Assembly (NCBI RefSeq): GCF_003255815.1
Contig: NC_037674.1
Span: 22,370,286-22,434,285, forward strand
Reading direction: 5' to 3'
Source of the DNA: Theropithecus gelada
Lineage: Eukaryota > Chordata > Mammalia > Primates > Cercopithecidae
DNA length: 64,000 nt
How positions within the stretch are numbered: position 1 is the stretch's first letter; each line of letters begins with the position of its first letter. Shown piece after piece: positions 21,521-33,883 of this stretch. The notes beneath the pieces were generated by a model. That model had not been told where the DNA came from. It worked only from the letters and a program-made list of their open reading frames with translations, and did no database searches. Made by a program: the position numbers and the translations under genes.

Positions 21521-22538
21521 ATGGGGGAAAAGCAGGGCAGAAAACCTGGAAATTCAAAAAATAAGAGCGAATCTCCCCCGGCAAAGGAGCGCAGCTCATC
21601 GCCAGCAATGGATCAAAGCTGGACGGAGAATGACTTTGACGAGATGAGAGAAGAAGGCTTCAGTCCATCAAACTTCTCAGAGCTAAAGGAGGAACTACAT
21701 ACCCAGCACAAAGAAACTAAAAATCTTGAAAAAAAAAGTGGAAGAATTGATAGCTAGAGTAATTAATGCAGAGAAGGTCATAAATGAAATGAAAGAGATA
21801 AAAACCATGACATGAGAAATACGTGACAAATGCACAAGCTTCAGTAACCGACTCGATCAACTGGAAGAAAGAGTATCAGCGATTGAGGATCAAAAGAATG
21901 AAAGGAAGCGAGAAGAGAAATCAAAAGAAAAAAGAAGAAAAAGAAATGAACAAAGCCTGCAAGAAGTATGGGATTATGCAAAAAGACCAAATCTACGTCT
22001 GATTGGGGTACCTGAAAGTGAGGGGGAAAATGGAATCAAGTTGGAAAACACTCTTCAGGATATCATCCAGGAGAACTTCCCCAACCTAGTAGGGCAGGCC
22101 AACATTCAAATTCAGGAAATACAGAGAATGCCACAAAGATACTCCTCGAGAAGAGCAACTCCAAGACACATAATTGCCAGATTCACCAAAGTTGAAACGA
22201 AGGAAAAAATCTTAAGGGCAGCCAGAGAGAAAAGTCAGGTTACCCACAAAGGGAAGCCCATCAGACTAACAGCACATCTCTCAACAGAAACTCTACAAGC
22301 CAGAAGAGAGTGGGGGCCAATATTCAACATTCTTAAAGAAAAGAATTTTCAACCCAGAATTTCATATCCAGCCAAACTAAGTTTCATAAGTGAAGGAGAA
22401 ATAAAATCCTTTACAGATAAGCAAATGCTTAGAGATTTTATCACCACTAGGCCTGCCTTACAAGAGACCCTGAAGGAAGCACTCAACATGGAAAGGAACA
22501 ACCGGTACCAGCCATTGCAAAAACATGCCAAAATGTAA
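21521..22538 (+). pseudogene. L1 ORF1: L1 ORF1p, copy 2 (broken)
   Basis: Same start and end as copy 1 ORF1, but the run at 21729-21737 has nine A where copy 1 has eight, shifting the frame after residue ~71 into GRIDS and a stop at 21755-21757. Downstream, in the original frame, a CGA-to-TGA change (21813-21815) adds a stop, consistent with CpG decay. Two Met codons of the coiled coil have become Lys and Arg near 21896-21905. The RRM and C-terminal domain are open from about 22041 to the TAA at 22536-22538. Confidence 0.94.
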
Positions 22539-22601
22539 AGACTATCGAGGCTAGGAAGAAACTGCATCAACTAATGAGCAAAATAACCAGTTAATATCAT
22601 A

Positions 22602-25600
22602 ATGGCAGGATCAAGTTCACACATAACAATATTAACCTTAAATGTAAATGGACTAAATGCTCCAATTAAAAGACACAGACTGGCAAACTGGATAAAGAGT
22701 CAAGACCCATCAGTCTGCTGTATTCAGGAGACCCATCTCACATGCAGAGACATACAGAGGCTCAAAATAAAGGGATGGAGGAAGATTTACCAAGGAAATG
22801 GAGAACAAAAAAAAGCGGGGGTTGCAATACTAGTCTCTGTAAAACAGACTTTAAACCATCAAAGATCAAAAGGGACAGAGAAGGCCATTACATAATGGTA
22901 AAGGGATCAATTCAACAGGAAGAGATAACTATCCTAAATATATATGCACCCAATACAGGAGCACCCAGATTCATAAAGCAAGTCCTTAGAGACTTACAAA
23001 GACACTTAGACTCCCATACAATAATAATGGGAGACTTCAACACTCCACTGTCAACATTAGATAGATCAACGAGACAGAAAGTTAACAAGGATATCCAGGA
23101 ATTGAACTCATCTCTGCAGCAAGCAGACTTAATAGACATCTATAGAACTCTCCACCCCAAATCAACAGAATATACATTCTTCTCAGCACCACATCGCACT
23201 TATTCCAAAATTGACCACATAATTGGAGGTAAAGCACTCCTCAGCAAATGTACAAGAACAGAAATTATAACAAACTGTCTCTCAGACCACAGTGCAATCA
23301 AACTAGAACTCAGGACTAAGAAACTCGATCAAAACCGCTCAACTACATGGAAACTGAACAACCTGCTCCTGAATGACTACTGGGTACATAACGAAATGAA
23401 GGCAGAAATAAAGATGTTCTTTGAAACCAATGAGAACAAAGATACAACATACCAGAATCTCTGGGACACATTTAAAGCAGTGTGTAGAGGGAAATTTATA
23501 GCACTAAATGCCCACAAGAGAAAGCAGGAAAGATCTAAAATTGACACTCTAACATGGCAATTAAAAGAACTAGAGAAGCAAGAGCAAACACATTCAAAAG
23601 CTAGCAGAAGGCAAGAAATAACTAAGATCAGAGCAGAACTGAAGGAGATAGAGACACAAAAAACCCTCCAAAAAATCAATGAATCCAGGAGTTGGTTTTT
23701 TGAAAAGATCAACAAAATTGACAGACCGCTAGCAAGACTAATAAAGAAGAAAAGAGAAGAATCAAATAGACACCATAAAAAATGATAAAGGGGATATCAC
23801 CACCGACCCCACAGAAATACAAACTACCATCAGAGAATACTATAAACACCTCTACGCAAATAAACTAGAAAATCTAGAAGAAATGGATAATTTCCTGGAC
23901 ACTTACACTCTTCCAAGACTAAACCAGGAAGAAGTTGAATCCCTGAATAGACCAATAGCAGGCTCTGAAATTGAGGCAACAATTAATAGCCTACCAACCA
24001 AAAAAAGTCCAGGACCAGATGGATTCACAGCTGAATTCTACCAGAGGTACAAGGAGGAGCTGGTACCATTCCTTCTGAAACTATTCCAATCAANNNNNNN
24101 NNNCAAGAACCACATGATTATCTCAATAGATGCAGAAAAGGCTTTTGACAAAATTCAACAGCCCTTCATGCTAAAAATGCTCAATACATTCGGTATTGAT
24201 GGAATGTACCTCAAAATAATAAGAGCTATTTATGACAAACCCACAGCCAATATCATACTGAATGGGCAAAAACTGGAAAAATTCCCTTTGAAAACTGGCA
24301 CAAGACAGGGATGCCCTCTCTCACCACTCCTATTCAACATAGTGTTGGACGTTCTGGCTAGGGCAATCAGGCAAGAGAAAGAAATCAAGGGTATTCAGTT
24401 AGGAAAAGAAGAAGTCAAATTGTCCCGGTTTGCAGATGACATGATTGTATATTTAGAAAACCCCATTGTCTCAGCCCAAAATCTCCTTAAGCTGATAAGC
24501 AACTTCAGCAAAGTCTCAGGATACAAAATTAATGTGCAAAAATCGCAAGCATTCTTATACACCAGTAACAGACAAACAGAGAGCCAAATCATGAATGAAC
24601 TTCCATTCACAATTGCTTCAAAGAGAATAAAATACCTAGGAATCCAACTTACAAGGGATGTGAAGGACCTCTTCAAGGAGAACTACAAACCACTGCTCAG
24701 TGAAATAAAAGAGGACACAAACAAATGGAAGAACATATCATGCTCATGGATAGGAAGAATCAATATCGTAAAAATGGCCATACTGCCCAAGGTTATTTAT
24801 AGATTCAATGCCATCCCCATCAAGTTACCAATGAGTTTCTTCACAGAATTGGAAAAAACTACTTTAAAGTTCATATGGAACCAGAAAAGAGCCCGCATCT
24901 CCAAGACAATCCTAAGTCAAAAGAACAAAGCTGGAGGCATCATACTACCTGACTTCAAACTATACTACAAGGCTACAGTCACCAAAACAGCATGGTACTG
25001 GTACCAAAACAGAGATATAGACCAATGGAATACAACAGAGTCCTCAGAAATAATACCACACATCTACAGCCAGCTGATCTTTGACAAACCTGAGAGAAAC
25101 AAGAAATGGGGAAAGGATTCCCTATTTAATAAATGGTGCTGGGAAAATTGGCTAGCCATAAGTAGAAAGCTGAAACTGGATCCTTTCCTTACTCCTTATA
25201 CGAAAATTAATTCAAGATGGATTAGAGACTTAAATGTTAGACCTAATACCATAAAAATCCTAGAAGAAAAGCTAGGTAGTACCATTCAGGACATAGGCAT
25301 GGGCAAAGACTTCATGTCTATAACACCAAAAGCAACGGCAGCAAAAGCCAAAATTGACAAATGGGATCTCATTAAACTAAAGAGCTTCTGCACAGCAAAA
25401 GAAACTACCATCAGAGTGAACAGGCAACCTACAGAATGGGAGAAAATTTTTGCAATCTACTCATCTGACAAAGGGCTAATATCCAGAACCTACAAAGAAC
25501 TCAAACAAATTTACAAGAAAAAAACAAACAACCCCATCAAAAAGTGGGCAAAGGATATGAACAGACCTTTCTCAAAAGAAGACATTCATACAGCCAACAG

Positions 25601-26158
25601 ACAATGAAAAAATGCTCATCATCACTGGCCATCAGAGAAATGCAAATCAAAACTACAATGAGATACCATCTCACACCAGTTAGAATGGCGATCATTAAAA
25701 AGTCAGAAAACAACAGGTGCTGGAGAGGATGTGGAGAAACAGGAACACTTTTACACTGTTGGTGGCATTGTAAACTAGTTCAACCATTATGGAAAACAGT
25801 ATGGCAATTCCTCAAACATCTAGAACTAGATGTACCATATGACCCAGCCATCCCATTACTGGGGATATACCCAAAGGAGTATAAATCATGCTGCTATAAA
25901 GACACATGCACACCTATGTTTATTGCGGCACTATTCACAATAGCAAAGACTTGGAATCAACCCAAATGTCCATCAGTGACAGACTGGATTAAGAAAATGT
26001 GGCACATATACACCATGGAATACTATGCAGCCATAAAAAAGGATGAGTTTGTGTCCTTTGTAGGGACATGGATGCAGCTGGAAACCATCATTCTTAGCAA
26101 ACTGTCACAAGAACAGAAAACCAAACACCGCATGTTCTCACTCATAGGTGGGAACTGA
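22602..26158 (+). pseudogene. L1 ORF2: L1 ORF2p, copy 2 (frameshifted, gapped)
   Basis: The best view of the full protein in the window. Endonuclease motifs are visible in order: NVNGLNAP, IQETHL (catalytic Glu), NIYAPNTG, MGDFNTPLS (Asp and Asn), YSKIDHI (Asp) and SDHSAIK (Asp-His). The RT has KSPGPDGFTAEFY, SIDAEKAFDK, RQGCPLSPLLFN and an intact FADDMIVY (second Asp codon 24438-24440). The C-terminal Cys-rich segment and final GGN end at 26156-26158. Breaks: one base lost near 22840, a two-base loss in the linker near 23752-23760 (shared with copy 3) and a two-base loss near 25603. Ten N at 24094-24103 stand for 277 bases; since both are 1 mod 3, the frame reads through the gap by chance. 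Confidence 0.95.
24094..24103. other. Assembly gap inside L1 copy 2 ORF2
   Basis: Ten N between 'ccaatcaa' and 'caagaaccac'. In copy 1 these two flanks are 277 bases apart, so the gap is undersized. Confidence 0.95.
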
Positions 26159-26411
26159 ACAATGAGATCACTTGGACTCGGGAAGGGTAACATCACACAC
26201 CAGGGCCTATCATGGGGAGGGGGGAGGGGGGAGGGATTGCATTGGGAGTTATACCTGATGTAAATGACGAGTTGATGGGTGCTGACGAGTTGATGGGTGC
26301 AGCACAGCAACATGGCACAAGTATACATATGTAACAAACCTGCACATTATGCACATGTACCCTAGAACTTAAAGTATTATAATAATAATAAATAAATAAA
26401 AAGAAATGGAA
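26159..26411 (+). other. L1 copy 2 3'UTR with G-rich tract
   Basis: GGGGAGGGGGGAGGGGGGAGGG tract at about 26214-26236, shorter than in copy 1. Tail of (AAT)n and AAATAAATAAAAAG. Confidence 0.85.
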
Positions 26412-26427
26412 AAAAAATCAATGAGTA
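26412..26427 (+). repeat. Target-site duplication, L1 copy 2 right
   Basis: Exact second copy of 20471-20486. Confidence 0.92.
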
Positions 26428-26510
26428 AACTTTTTTGATTTTGATAATTATACTTTGGTTATAGGAACATGTCCTTTTTTAAGAAAATCAAATTGTTTCA
26501 TTTGGGGGTG

Positions 26511-26854
26511 TGTATTAGTCCGTCTTCATGCTGCTGATAAAGATATACCCAAGACTGGGCAATTTACAAAAGAAAAGAGGTTTAATAGACTCACAGTTCC
26601 ACATGACTAGGGAAGCCTCACAATCAGGGCAAAAGGTGAAAGCCATGCCTCGCATGGTGGCAGACAAGAGAAGAGAGCTTGTGCAGGGAAATTCCCCTGT
26701 ATAAAATCATCAGATCTTTTGAGACTGATTTGCTATCATGAGAACAGCATGAGAAAGACGTGCCCCCATGATTCAATTACCTCCTACTGGGTCCCTCCCA
26801 CACATGTGGGAATTCAAAATGAGATTTGGGTGGGGACATAGCCAAACCCTAACA
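26511..26854 (-). mobile_element. THE1-type MaLR solo LTR (-)
   Basis: Reverse THE1/MST LTR: begins TGTATTAGTCCGTC, contains 'agactgggcaatttacaaaa', 'ctcacagttccacatg' and 'caattacctcctactgggtccctccca', and ends 'ggtggggacatagccaaaccctaaca'. Flanking GGGTG/GGGTA fits a 5-bp duplication with one mismatch. Confidence 0.92.
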
Positions 26855-27519
26855 GGGTAGAAGGGCAAATTTGACATATTAGTTTTAAATAATTCAAAAA
26901 AAGAGAAGAATGAGAGAGGAGGCAAAAATCATAAATAAATGGAGCAAAACATAAACAAATGGTGAATCTGAAAATCTCAGTAAAAATATTTTGTGGTTTC
27001 TTGTACTTTTCTTGCGACTTCTCTGTTTTTGAAAGGTTTTCCTCCTTCTGCTCAAATTTGCCAAAAACACTTAAAAGTCTATTAGTGCAATTTACTCCTG
27101 AATAAAAAGAAAAATCAGATGATTGTATAAAATCTCTGATAATAACAATTTTTAGAATTGAAAACCTCAGAATTTGATAAACATAATCTTCAAAAAACAG
27201 AAAAAATCTGCAGCAAAATCCTTCTTAATGTGAAATGTTAAACATTTTGTCTGCGAGATAAAAATATGAGGCTAGATTACTTATTCTCATCACTCCACCC
27301 TACTTTATTCTAATCCATTCATAGTCAGTGCAAGAGGGCAAGGAGTAAAGACTAAAGACCAGCAAGGTAAAATGCTACTCCCGTGTTCACACTATACATT
27401 TGTGTTTATGAAATGTCCAAGATAATTTTCTATTTAATTATTAGAATTAATATCACAGTTTTGTGTCATTTCTGATATATTTTTTAAAGTGTATTTCTTT
27501 ATACAATAAATAGAAGATT
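26855..27519. other. Unique AT-rich sequence
   Basis: Nothing recognised. Confidence 0.4.
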
Positions 27520-29370
27520 AAAATATAAAAAATGATACCCCTTTGAATAGCATCAAAACATCAAATACTTTAGATAAGTTTAATCAAACATATGCAAAAT
27601 CTCTACAGAACTATATAACTTTATTGGGTAATATTGAATGAAACCTAAATAAATGAAGAGATAGAATGTGTTCATAAATTGAAAACTTAAATTTATAAAG
27701 ATGTCCATTTTCCTAAATTCATCTGTTGATTACAATATCAATCATAGTTCCAAGAGGCTTCTTTATCTTCAAAAATTGACATGTAGATTCTAGAATTTAG
27801 ATGACAATGCAAAAGGCTAAGAACAGCTAACATCTCAAAAAAGAACAAAGTACTTACAGTCCCAGATATCAAGGCTATAACATAAACCATAGTAATGAAG
27901 AAAGGTAAATATCACAAGCATAGATAGACCAATATAACAGTATAGAATTCTGTATCAGTATGGAAAAAGAAATCTAGATTTTTACCTTGCTTCATTCACA
28001 AAACCATTTCATTCATGTAGATCTAAATGGGAATGGTAAAGCAATAATTTTATAAGATAATAAAGAATATCTTCAGGGCCTTGGAAGGCAAAGATTTCTT
28101 AAGTAGGATATGAAAAACATTAACGATTTGAACTTATTAAAATTAAGTGTTTTCTTCTCTAAAAAGGCACCAGTAAGAGAGCAAAAGCAAGTAAAACTAG
28201 ATTATTTGCGATTTATATAACTGACAAACGGCTTATAAGAAGAATATATAAAAATTCCAACAATAAAAAGAGAGGCAACCCAATAGGAAAGTGGGCAAGT
28301 ATTTTGAAAAAGAACAAAAAAACCCCAAATGCCGCATGTTCTTACTCACTGGTGGGAATTGAACAATGAGAACACTTGGACACAGGGTGGAGAACATCAC
28401 ACACCAGGGCCTATCATGAGGTGGGGGGAGGGGGAGGGATACCATTAGGAGATCTACCTAATGTAAATGACGAGTTAATGGGTGCAGCACACCAACATGG
28501 CACATGTATACATATGTAACAAACCTGCACGTTGTGCACATGTACCCTAGAACTTAAAGTATAATTTTAAAAAAAGAAAAAAAAAAAGAAAAAGCAGTTT
28601 ACAAAAGAGATTATACAAATATCTAATAAACGTTTGAAACGACGTTCAACCTCGCTTGTCCTTAAATAATAAAGTCCATCGGGAGAAATACTATACATTC
28701 ATCAGAAAAGTTAAAAGATAGAAAACAATTTAAAGTGTTGATGTGGTTTTGAAGCAACTGGAAATCTCTTACAATGCTATCAGGATGAATTTGGAACAAC
28801 CACTTTGGAAACAGGTTTCATATTATCTACAACATTTGAACACATACGTCCTGTGTGATCCAAGAATTTCCTTTCTGGGTATACATTCAACAGAAATGTA
28901 TGCACATATGTAGTAATAGAAACTTATAACAATGTTCACAAATGGATTATGTAGCCACAGATGGAAAGCAATGTCTAGCAAGACAGGAAAGAATAAATAG
29001 TGGTTTATGAATAGATTGCACTACTATACATCTATCAAAATACATATGATAAAGATACACACAATAACATCTGTGAATCTTGATCATAATTTTGAACAAG
29101 AGGAACAAATACAAACACATTCTGTATAAGTCTATTTATAGGGGGTAAATTATTCTTTGCCATTTGACATCAGGACAGTGATTACATTTTGGGAGAAGGG
29201 AGAGGGAAGTAATATGGTTGGGGCATGAGGAGCCTCCTACATCCTTTGCGTGTTTCTTGACCTAGGTTGGTAGTTTCATGGGTGTGTTCACTCAGAACTA
29301 ATTCCTTAAGCTATACAATTACGATTTGCACAATTTGATTATACTATATTTCAGTGGAAGCTCAAGAGAA
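27520..29370 (+). mobile_element. Old L1M/L1ME ORF2 and 3'UTR, split
   Basis: Degraded ORF2 (27520-28310) with wording such as 'ccaataggaaagtgggcaagtattttgaa', resuming at about 28600 ('cagtttacaaaagagattatacaaatatctaataaacg') and running to a 3'UTR with 'tttcatgggtgtgttcactcagaac' near 29275. Split by the younger L1 end at 28311-28600. Confidence 0.8.
28311..28600 (+). mobile_element. 5'-truncated young L1PA 3' end
   Basis: Only the last ~280 bases of an L1: 'ccgcatgttcttactcactggtggga', the G-rich tract near 28420-28436, 'cacatgtataca tatgtaacaaacctgcac' and an A-rich tail. It differs from the ends of copies 1-3 (it has GGTGGGGGGAGGGGGAGGG and 'accattaggagatctaccta'), so it belongs to a different, older L1PA subfamily. 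Confidence 0.9.
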
Positions 29371-30639
29371 ACATTGCTGCTAAAATTCATTAAGTGAAGG
29401 CTTATGAGGAAGCAGACATTCAGAGCATCCCATACTTGCAAAAGGGACAATCTAACTGAAGGATGATATCAGTATCAGGTATCAGATATCACACAAATCA
29501 ATGATTACTCTTACTGTCTCAACTGTGGGTCAACCTGACATTACGAATTTTCTGATGTAGCACAACATGAGGTACAAAATTTCATCTGTGATTTATTCTA
29601 GTCAAGCATGTTTAACTGGCAGCCATTAAGGCATTAGGTGTAAATTTAGACACAGAGATGCAAGGTAAGTGATTCCACAGAAAGCAATCAAGCAAAGCCC
29701 TAAGGTAAGCCAGTTTGTAGGTCAATTGGCCTCATTCCTCCAACAAGTCAGTATCATTTAAAAAGGAGGGTACTTCTAGATTTTAAAAAAATTACGGGGC
29801 AGACATTAGATATAATGTGCGGTACTGCACTGAGACTGGTTTAAAGAAATCGGCTCTAAAGAAAAATGTTTAATTAATTAAAGACATCTAAATACAGCAT
29901 GGATATTATATATAATGAAAATGCCTGAAAATATAAATGTGAAAATAATTGACTGAAAAAGAGGTTACAAAGTGTATATTTGATGAAAAATAATACATAA
30001 GGCTAGAGGCAAAGGTACTAACAATAGTGTTTTCTTGTTTATAGGACTATTTCAACACATTTTGCTCCTCTGCATTTAAAAACTGTTCTCTGATTCACAT
30101 ATACTGTTTCTGTAATAATAAAATTATTTTTAAATGATTCAACATTTCTGAATAGCAAATTACTATAGAGGTATACTTTAAAATAGACAATTTATAGGGC
30201 TACACCCAACTTGTGGCTGTGTACTGTCCAGTTACTATACATGTACTTCTTACCCTCCTTTTAAGATCTAATTATAAAATTCTGAATTCATTGAGGGCTA
30301 TTAGCACAGCTACAATTGTTTATGCTTCTTCTAAGTTTGATATATATATGGTATTTTTAAAATTATGTGTTAGGAACTTTTTGTATATATTTGGGTATTT
30401 TTATATTTTAATTATAAAAAGTACAATGTTTATTGAACAAAATAATAGAATAATTATTTTTAAAAATGTAGAAATTAACAATTACAGGCAATATCACTTC
30501 CCAGAAATAATTTCCAGTTTTATTACACTGTCATCATGGACTAAATTATACACTATTTTTACTTTTTGGCATATGCTAAGGTTTTCATTGAGGCCCAATA
30601 CTTTGCCCACTTTGGCTATTATTCCATGAATATTTGAAT
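29371..30639. other. Unique AT-rich sequence
   Basis: No gene or repeat recognised. A 138-codon frame at 30213-30629 (+) is low-complexity, has no recognisable domain and is probably chance. Confidence 0.4.
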
Positions 30640-31050
30640 AAATATGCACATATTACTTCTCCTCCATTAGTTGCTTATATCCTTCTAAATCTCACTTATG
30701 TTTTTATATTTGATCTTCCATCAGCTGAAAAAATAGCATTACAAATTGTCTTCTAAAAAATGCTTCTGAAGTTTTTGCTTTCTGAATTTTGCATACATAT
30801 TTAATAAATAAATATTTATGACAGTTACTTATTTATATTGACCTTTTTATTGATACAAAGTGCCTGTCTTTGTCCTACTTCGTATTTTTTACCAACCACA
30901 AATAAAATCTATTTGTTCTAAATATCGTGATCTTTGCTTTTTTTTTTTTTTTAATTTCCATTTGCCTGTAATGCTTTTGCCCAAAGCTTCACTTTCAAGC
31001 TTTTCAGTTAATTTTTATTAGAGTTGCTGCTCATATGCAACAAATCATTG
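30640..31050 (-). mobile_element. Old L1M fragment (-)
   Basis: Antisense old L1 wording ('atcgtgatctttgcttttttt', 'aatttccatttgcctgtaatgctttt') parallels the segment of copy 3 near 52380-52440. Boundaries are weak. Includes a T15 run at about 30938-30952. Confidence 0.5.
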
Positions 31051-31150
31051 GCTTTGTTACTGAATGTAATCCTGGAAGGAATCATGATTCCTCTCAGAGT
31101 TTCTACTGTCAAGAACTTAATAAAGAGTCTGTTTACAGAGATGTAGCTAG

Positions 31151-31176
31151 GGAGAGAGCGAGAGAGAGAGAGAGAG
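31151..31176 (+). repeat. (GA)n microsatellite
   Basis: GGAGAGAGCGAGAGAGAGAGAGAGAG simple repeat. Confidence 0.9.
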
Positions 31177-32349
31177 GAAGAGGAACAAAGACTCCAACCA
31201 CAGGAAGCCATAAAAGGACAAGAGAAAAGATAGCATTACCAGAGCTAAGTGAGCTCTGGAGCTGCAAGGAACGGTCACATACCAGGAGTTCCAGTTATGG
31301 AGAGATGCAACCCCTGGCAGAAGCACAGAACCAAAGCAGAGGTAATCGGGGAAGAAATAACCCATTCTCCTCTCCACCTAACTTGAACCCTATAGGAGCC
31401 TCCCACTGAGTGCCTTCTGCTGAAATTCAGGCTACAAAGGAATCTGGATGATATTGACTGCATGGCTCTGCATCCATGAGCACAGAGCAAGTTAGACAAG
31501 GGAAGAAAATAAATCCATGAAGTCAACAGAAACTTACCAGAACATTACTCCAAGTTGGCATTCACTCTTGCCTCTTGCTTAGATTAAGAAAATTGGATCT
31601 CCAGTATAGGGAGACCACAGTCCTAGCATAATTTAAATTGTGGCAGGATGTCAGCAATTCAGTCTTATTCCCAACTGGATTCTAAATGTTAATGTTACCC
31701 ACTATGAGTACTCTTTATATGAGATAGCAAGGAGAGTGAGGGGAAAGAAATATTCAGTTAACATAAACATGTAAATTAGCTACTGCTGTTTTCACTTTTG
31801 GTCATGAGGCTAAATTTTATCATCATAATTTCCTTTTTATATCATCCATTCCATTTTCAAGCAACACTTTACTACTTCCGTACTACAGGAATTATTGTCT
31901 CATGGGATGACCCAAATCCTCATTTCATAGGATCAAAGTCCCCAGTGATCCTGTCTTTATTTGGTAGCTCTTTATGGGACATAGAAGTGCTAAAAGGCTC
32001 CACCGCAGATCTCCTGGATTCCAACCAGGCCTGCTTGCCTAATTTTCCTCTGTCAATCAGAATTAATCAATCCATTCAGTATTGTTAAACTCTTTATTGC
32101 CAGTTAGGTCAATGGCATTAGGAGTTAAAAATAGCAAGGGTGCAATTTCAGGTCCAAATTTAATGGAAACAACTATATTTCTTGAAAGAAATGTTCCTTC
32201 CTTGGAAAAGAGAACCTCCAAAACTACCAAATACAAGTTTCCAGGAAGGCAAACAAAATTCTGTAAATAGAATTTAGGTAAAATAATTCTACTTCTTAGT
32301 TCCTGATCCTACATATTCTGGCTTTTGGAAATACGGCTTATGTATTGGC
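31177..32349. other. Unassigned, possibly ERVL 3' flank or LTR
   Basis: It lies on the 3' side (minus sense) of the ERVL pol remnant, so decayed ERVL sequence or its LTR could be here. I could not recognise it. Open frames of 83-124 codons at 31035-31526 and 31798-32088 have no domain signature. Confidence 0.35.
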
Positions 32350-33420
32350 TAACAGTTTAATCTGTTAGGCCAGCACCACAATTTCAAACAATATTGTGTC
32401 ACAGCTGGCATTGAAACTAAGCCTGTAGGAAGCCATTCCATCATTCTACCAAGCCAGCTGCTTACTGGTGATGGGACATGTGGGGAAACATGAATTTCAT
32501 GGGCATGGATCTTTTGTGACAATTGTTTTGCTATAAAATGAGTTTCCTTGTCAAAGGCAACATAGTATGGGATGTTATGGCAATGAATAAAGGCATTCTA
32601 TAAGGTGACATATGGTGACACTGGTAGAAGCATTGAGGGCAGAGAAGAGAAACCCATTTCTAGAATGTGTATTTGGTTTTATGTGGACAAATGATTGCTT
32701 ATTCCACAATGTAAAGGATTCAATGTAATCACCCTGGCACCAGGTGACTGGTTGGTGTCCCTATGAAATGGTGCCATATCAGGAACACATTGGCCCTTGG
32801 TTTTGACAAGTTGGACACTCAGTGATAGCAGACAGATCAGGGTTGCTGAAGGGTAGTTCACTGTATTGAGTTCATGCATATTTACCATCCATGCAACTAC
32901 GATTACTTTTTGCATGGTTCCACTAAGTAAGCACCGGTATCACTGGGAGAAAGCTTGATAGACATCCACAGGAAAGATCAGACACCAAATCTACCTGATT
33001 GTTGATCACCTTCTCTTTAGGGGATTCCCCTGTTGAATATGAACGAGAATTGAGGAGAATTTGATAACTAGGCAGGAATAGCTAATAAAGGTCTGAACCA
33101 CCTGCTCATTCAATATACTTGTGACTCCCCTTCCCGTTCAGCCTCAATGTCACCCATATCGATTTCATTTTATAATAACTTGCTAATTTTCAAGGACAAT
33201 TTTAAGATTTGATAACTTGGATAGCACCCAGTTGGTGGTGAACACTTCAAATCACATAGTTACATGGTGACAAGTCAGACTTCTTAAATAGATAAAAATA
33301 TTTGGCAGAAGGGGACATAGTTTTGTTCCAAAATCATTAGTTAGGTGAACTGTGATTGTCTTCTAGGGGTTAGTTAGAAGCTTCAAACAGCATTACTTTA
33401 AGCCTGATACTTAGATCTAC
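32350..33420 (-). pseudogene. ERVL pol remnant: RNase H and integrase
   Basis: On the minus strand, from 33420 downward, the sequence follows ERVL-type pol. RNase H-like wording lies at 33100-33420. Next comes the integrase zinc-binding side, with ECPTCQ-like residues near 32810, then a core reading like VTWCQGDYIE near 32730, and GTHFTAK near 32530. Conceptual frames are broken by many stops and shifts, so only short motifs are visible. Age is ancient and function is gone. The family assignment rests on my memory of ERVL integrase motifs. Confidence 0.65.
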
Positions 33421-33723
33421 TGAGTCAAATACCCACACAGCAGAGGAGCCTACAGCACAGACTGGACCTGCTGCAAAGAGCTCTTTGTTCTAAATGAGCA
33501 GACTTGTGAGTTAGTGTGTAAATAGGTTTGAATACACACAAATGTAGTAATGTTACTTCCAAAATCCAGAGAAGCCTCTCAGTCTCTCTGCTCTTTCTGC
33601 GTGGTAGGCAGTACAAGGTATAGCTACCTGTTATTCCCTAAGAAAGAGATATTCTTACATAACCCACTTTGTAATAGCTTCTACATTAATTGGGACCCTT
33701 GTATAAAACAGAAATCTGCTTCA

Positions 33724-33869
33724 GGCTGGGTATGGAGGCTCACAACTCTAATCCCAGCATCTTGGGAGGCCAAGGCAGGAGATCGCTTGAGCCTAGGAGT
33801 TCGAGACCATCCTGAGCAACATAGGGAGACCCCATCACTACTATTAAAAAAGAAAGAAAGAAAAGAAAA
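33724..33869 (+). mobile_element. Alu left-monomer element (FLAM type)
   Basis: Only the left Alu monomer is present ('ggctgggtatggaggctcac' to 'gcaacatagggagaccccatc'), followed by an A/AAAG tail. Perfect 14-bp target duplication AGAAATCTGCTTCA at 33710-33723 and 33870-33883, so it inserted as a monomer. Confidence 0.92.
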
Positions 33870-33883
33870 AGAAATCTGCTTCA

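Larger units (their letters stand above)
20487..26411 (+). mobile_element. LINE-1: L1 retrotransposon copy 2 (full-length 5' end)
   Basis: L1 in forward orientation with the complete 5' end (GGCGGAGCAAGATGGCCGAA, about 20497-20516), both ORFs, 3'UTR and tail, bounded by 16-bp duplications. A ten-N gap at 24094-24103 replaces 277 bases present in copy 1 (3992-4268), so the true length is close to 6.2 kb. ORF1 has a frameshift and a stop, and ORF2 has three frameshifts, so it is dead. The endonuclease and FADD motifs are all still present. Confidence 0.97.

Noticed and set aside
24094..24103. Continuous 574-residue ORF2 protein
   Set aside because: It reads through an undersized assembly gap. 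About 89 residues are missing.
30213..30629. 138-codon open frame, hydrophobic
   Set aside because: AT-driven low-complexity frame with no recognisable family and no supporting context.
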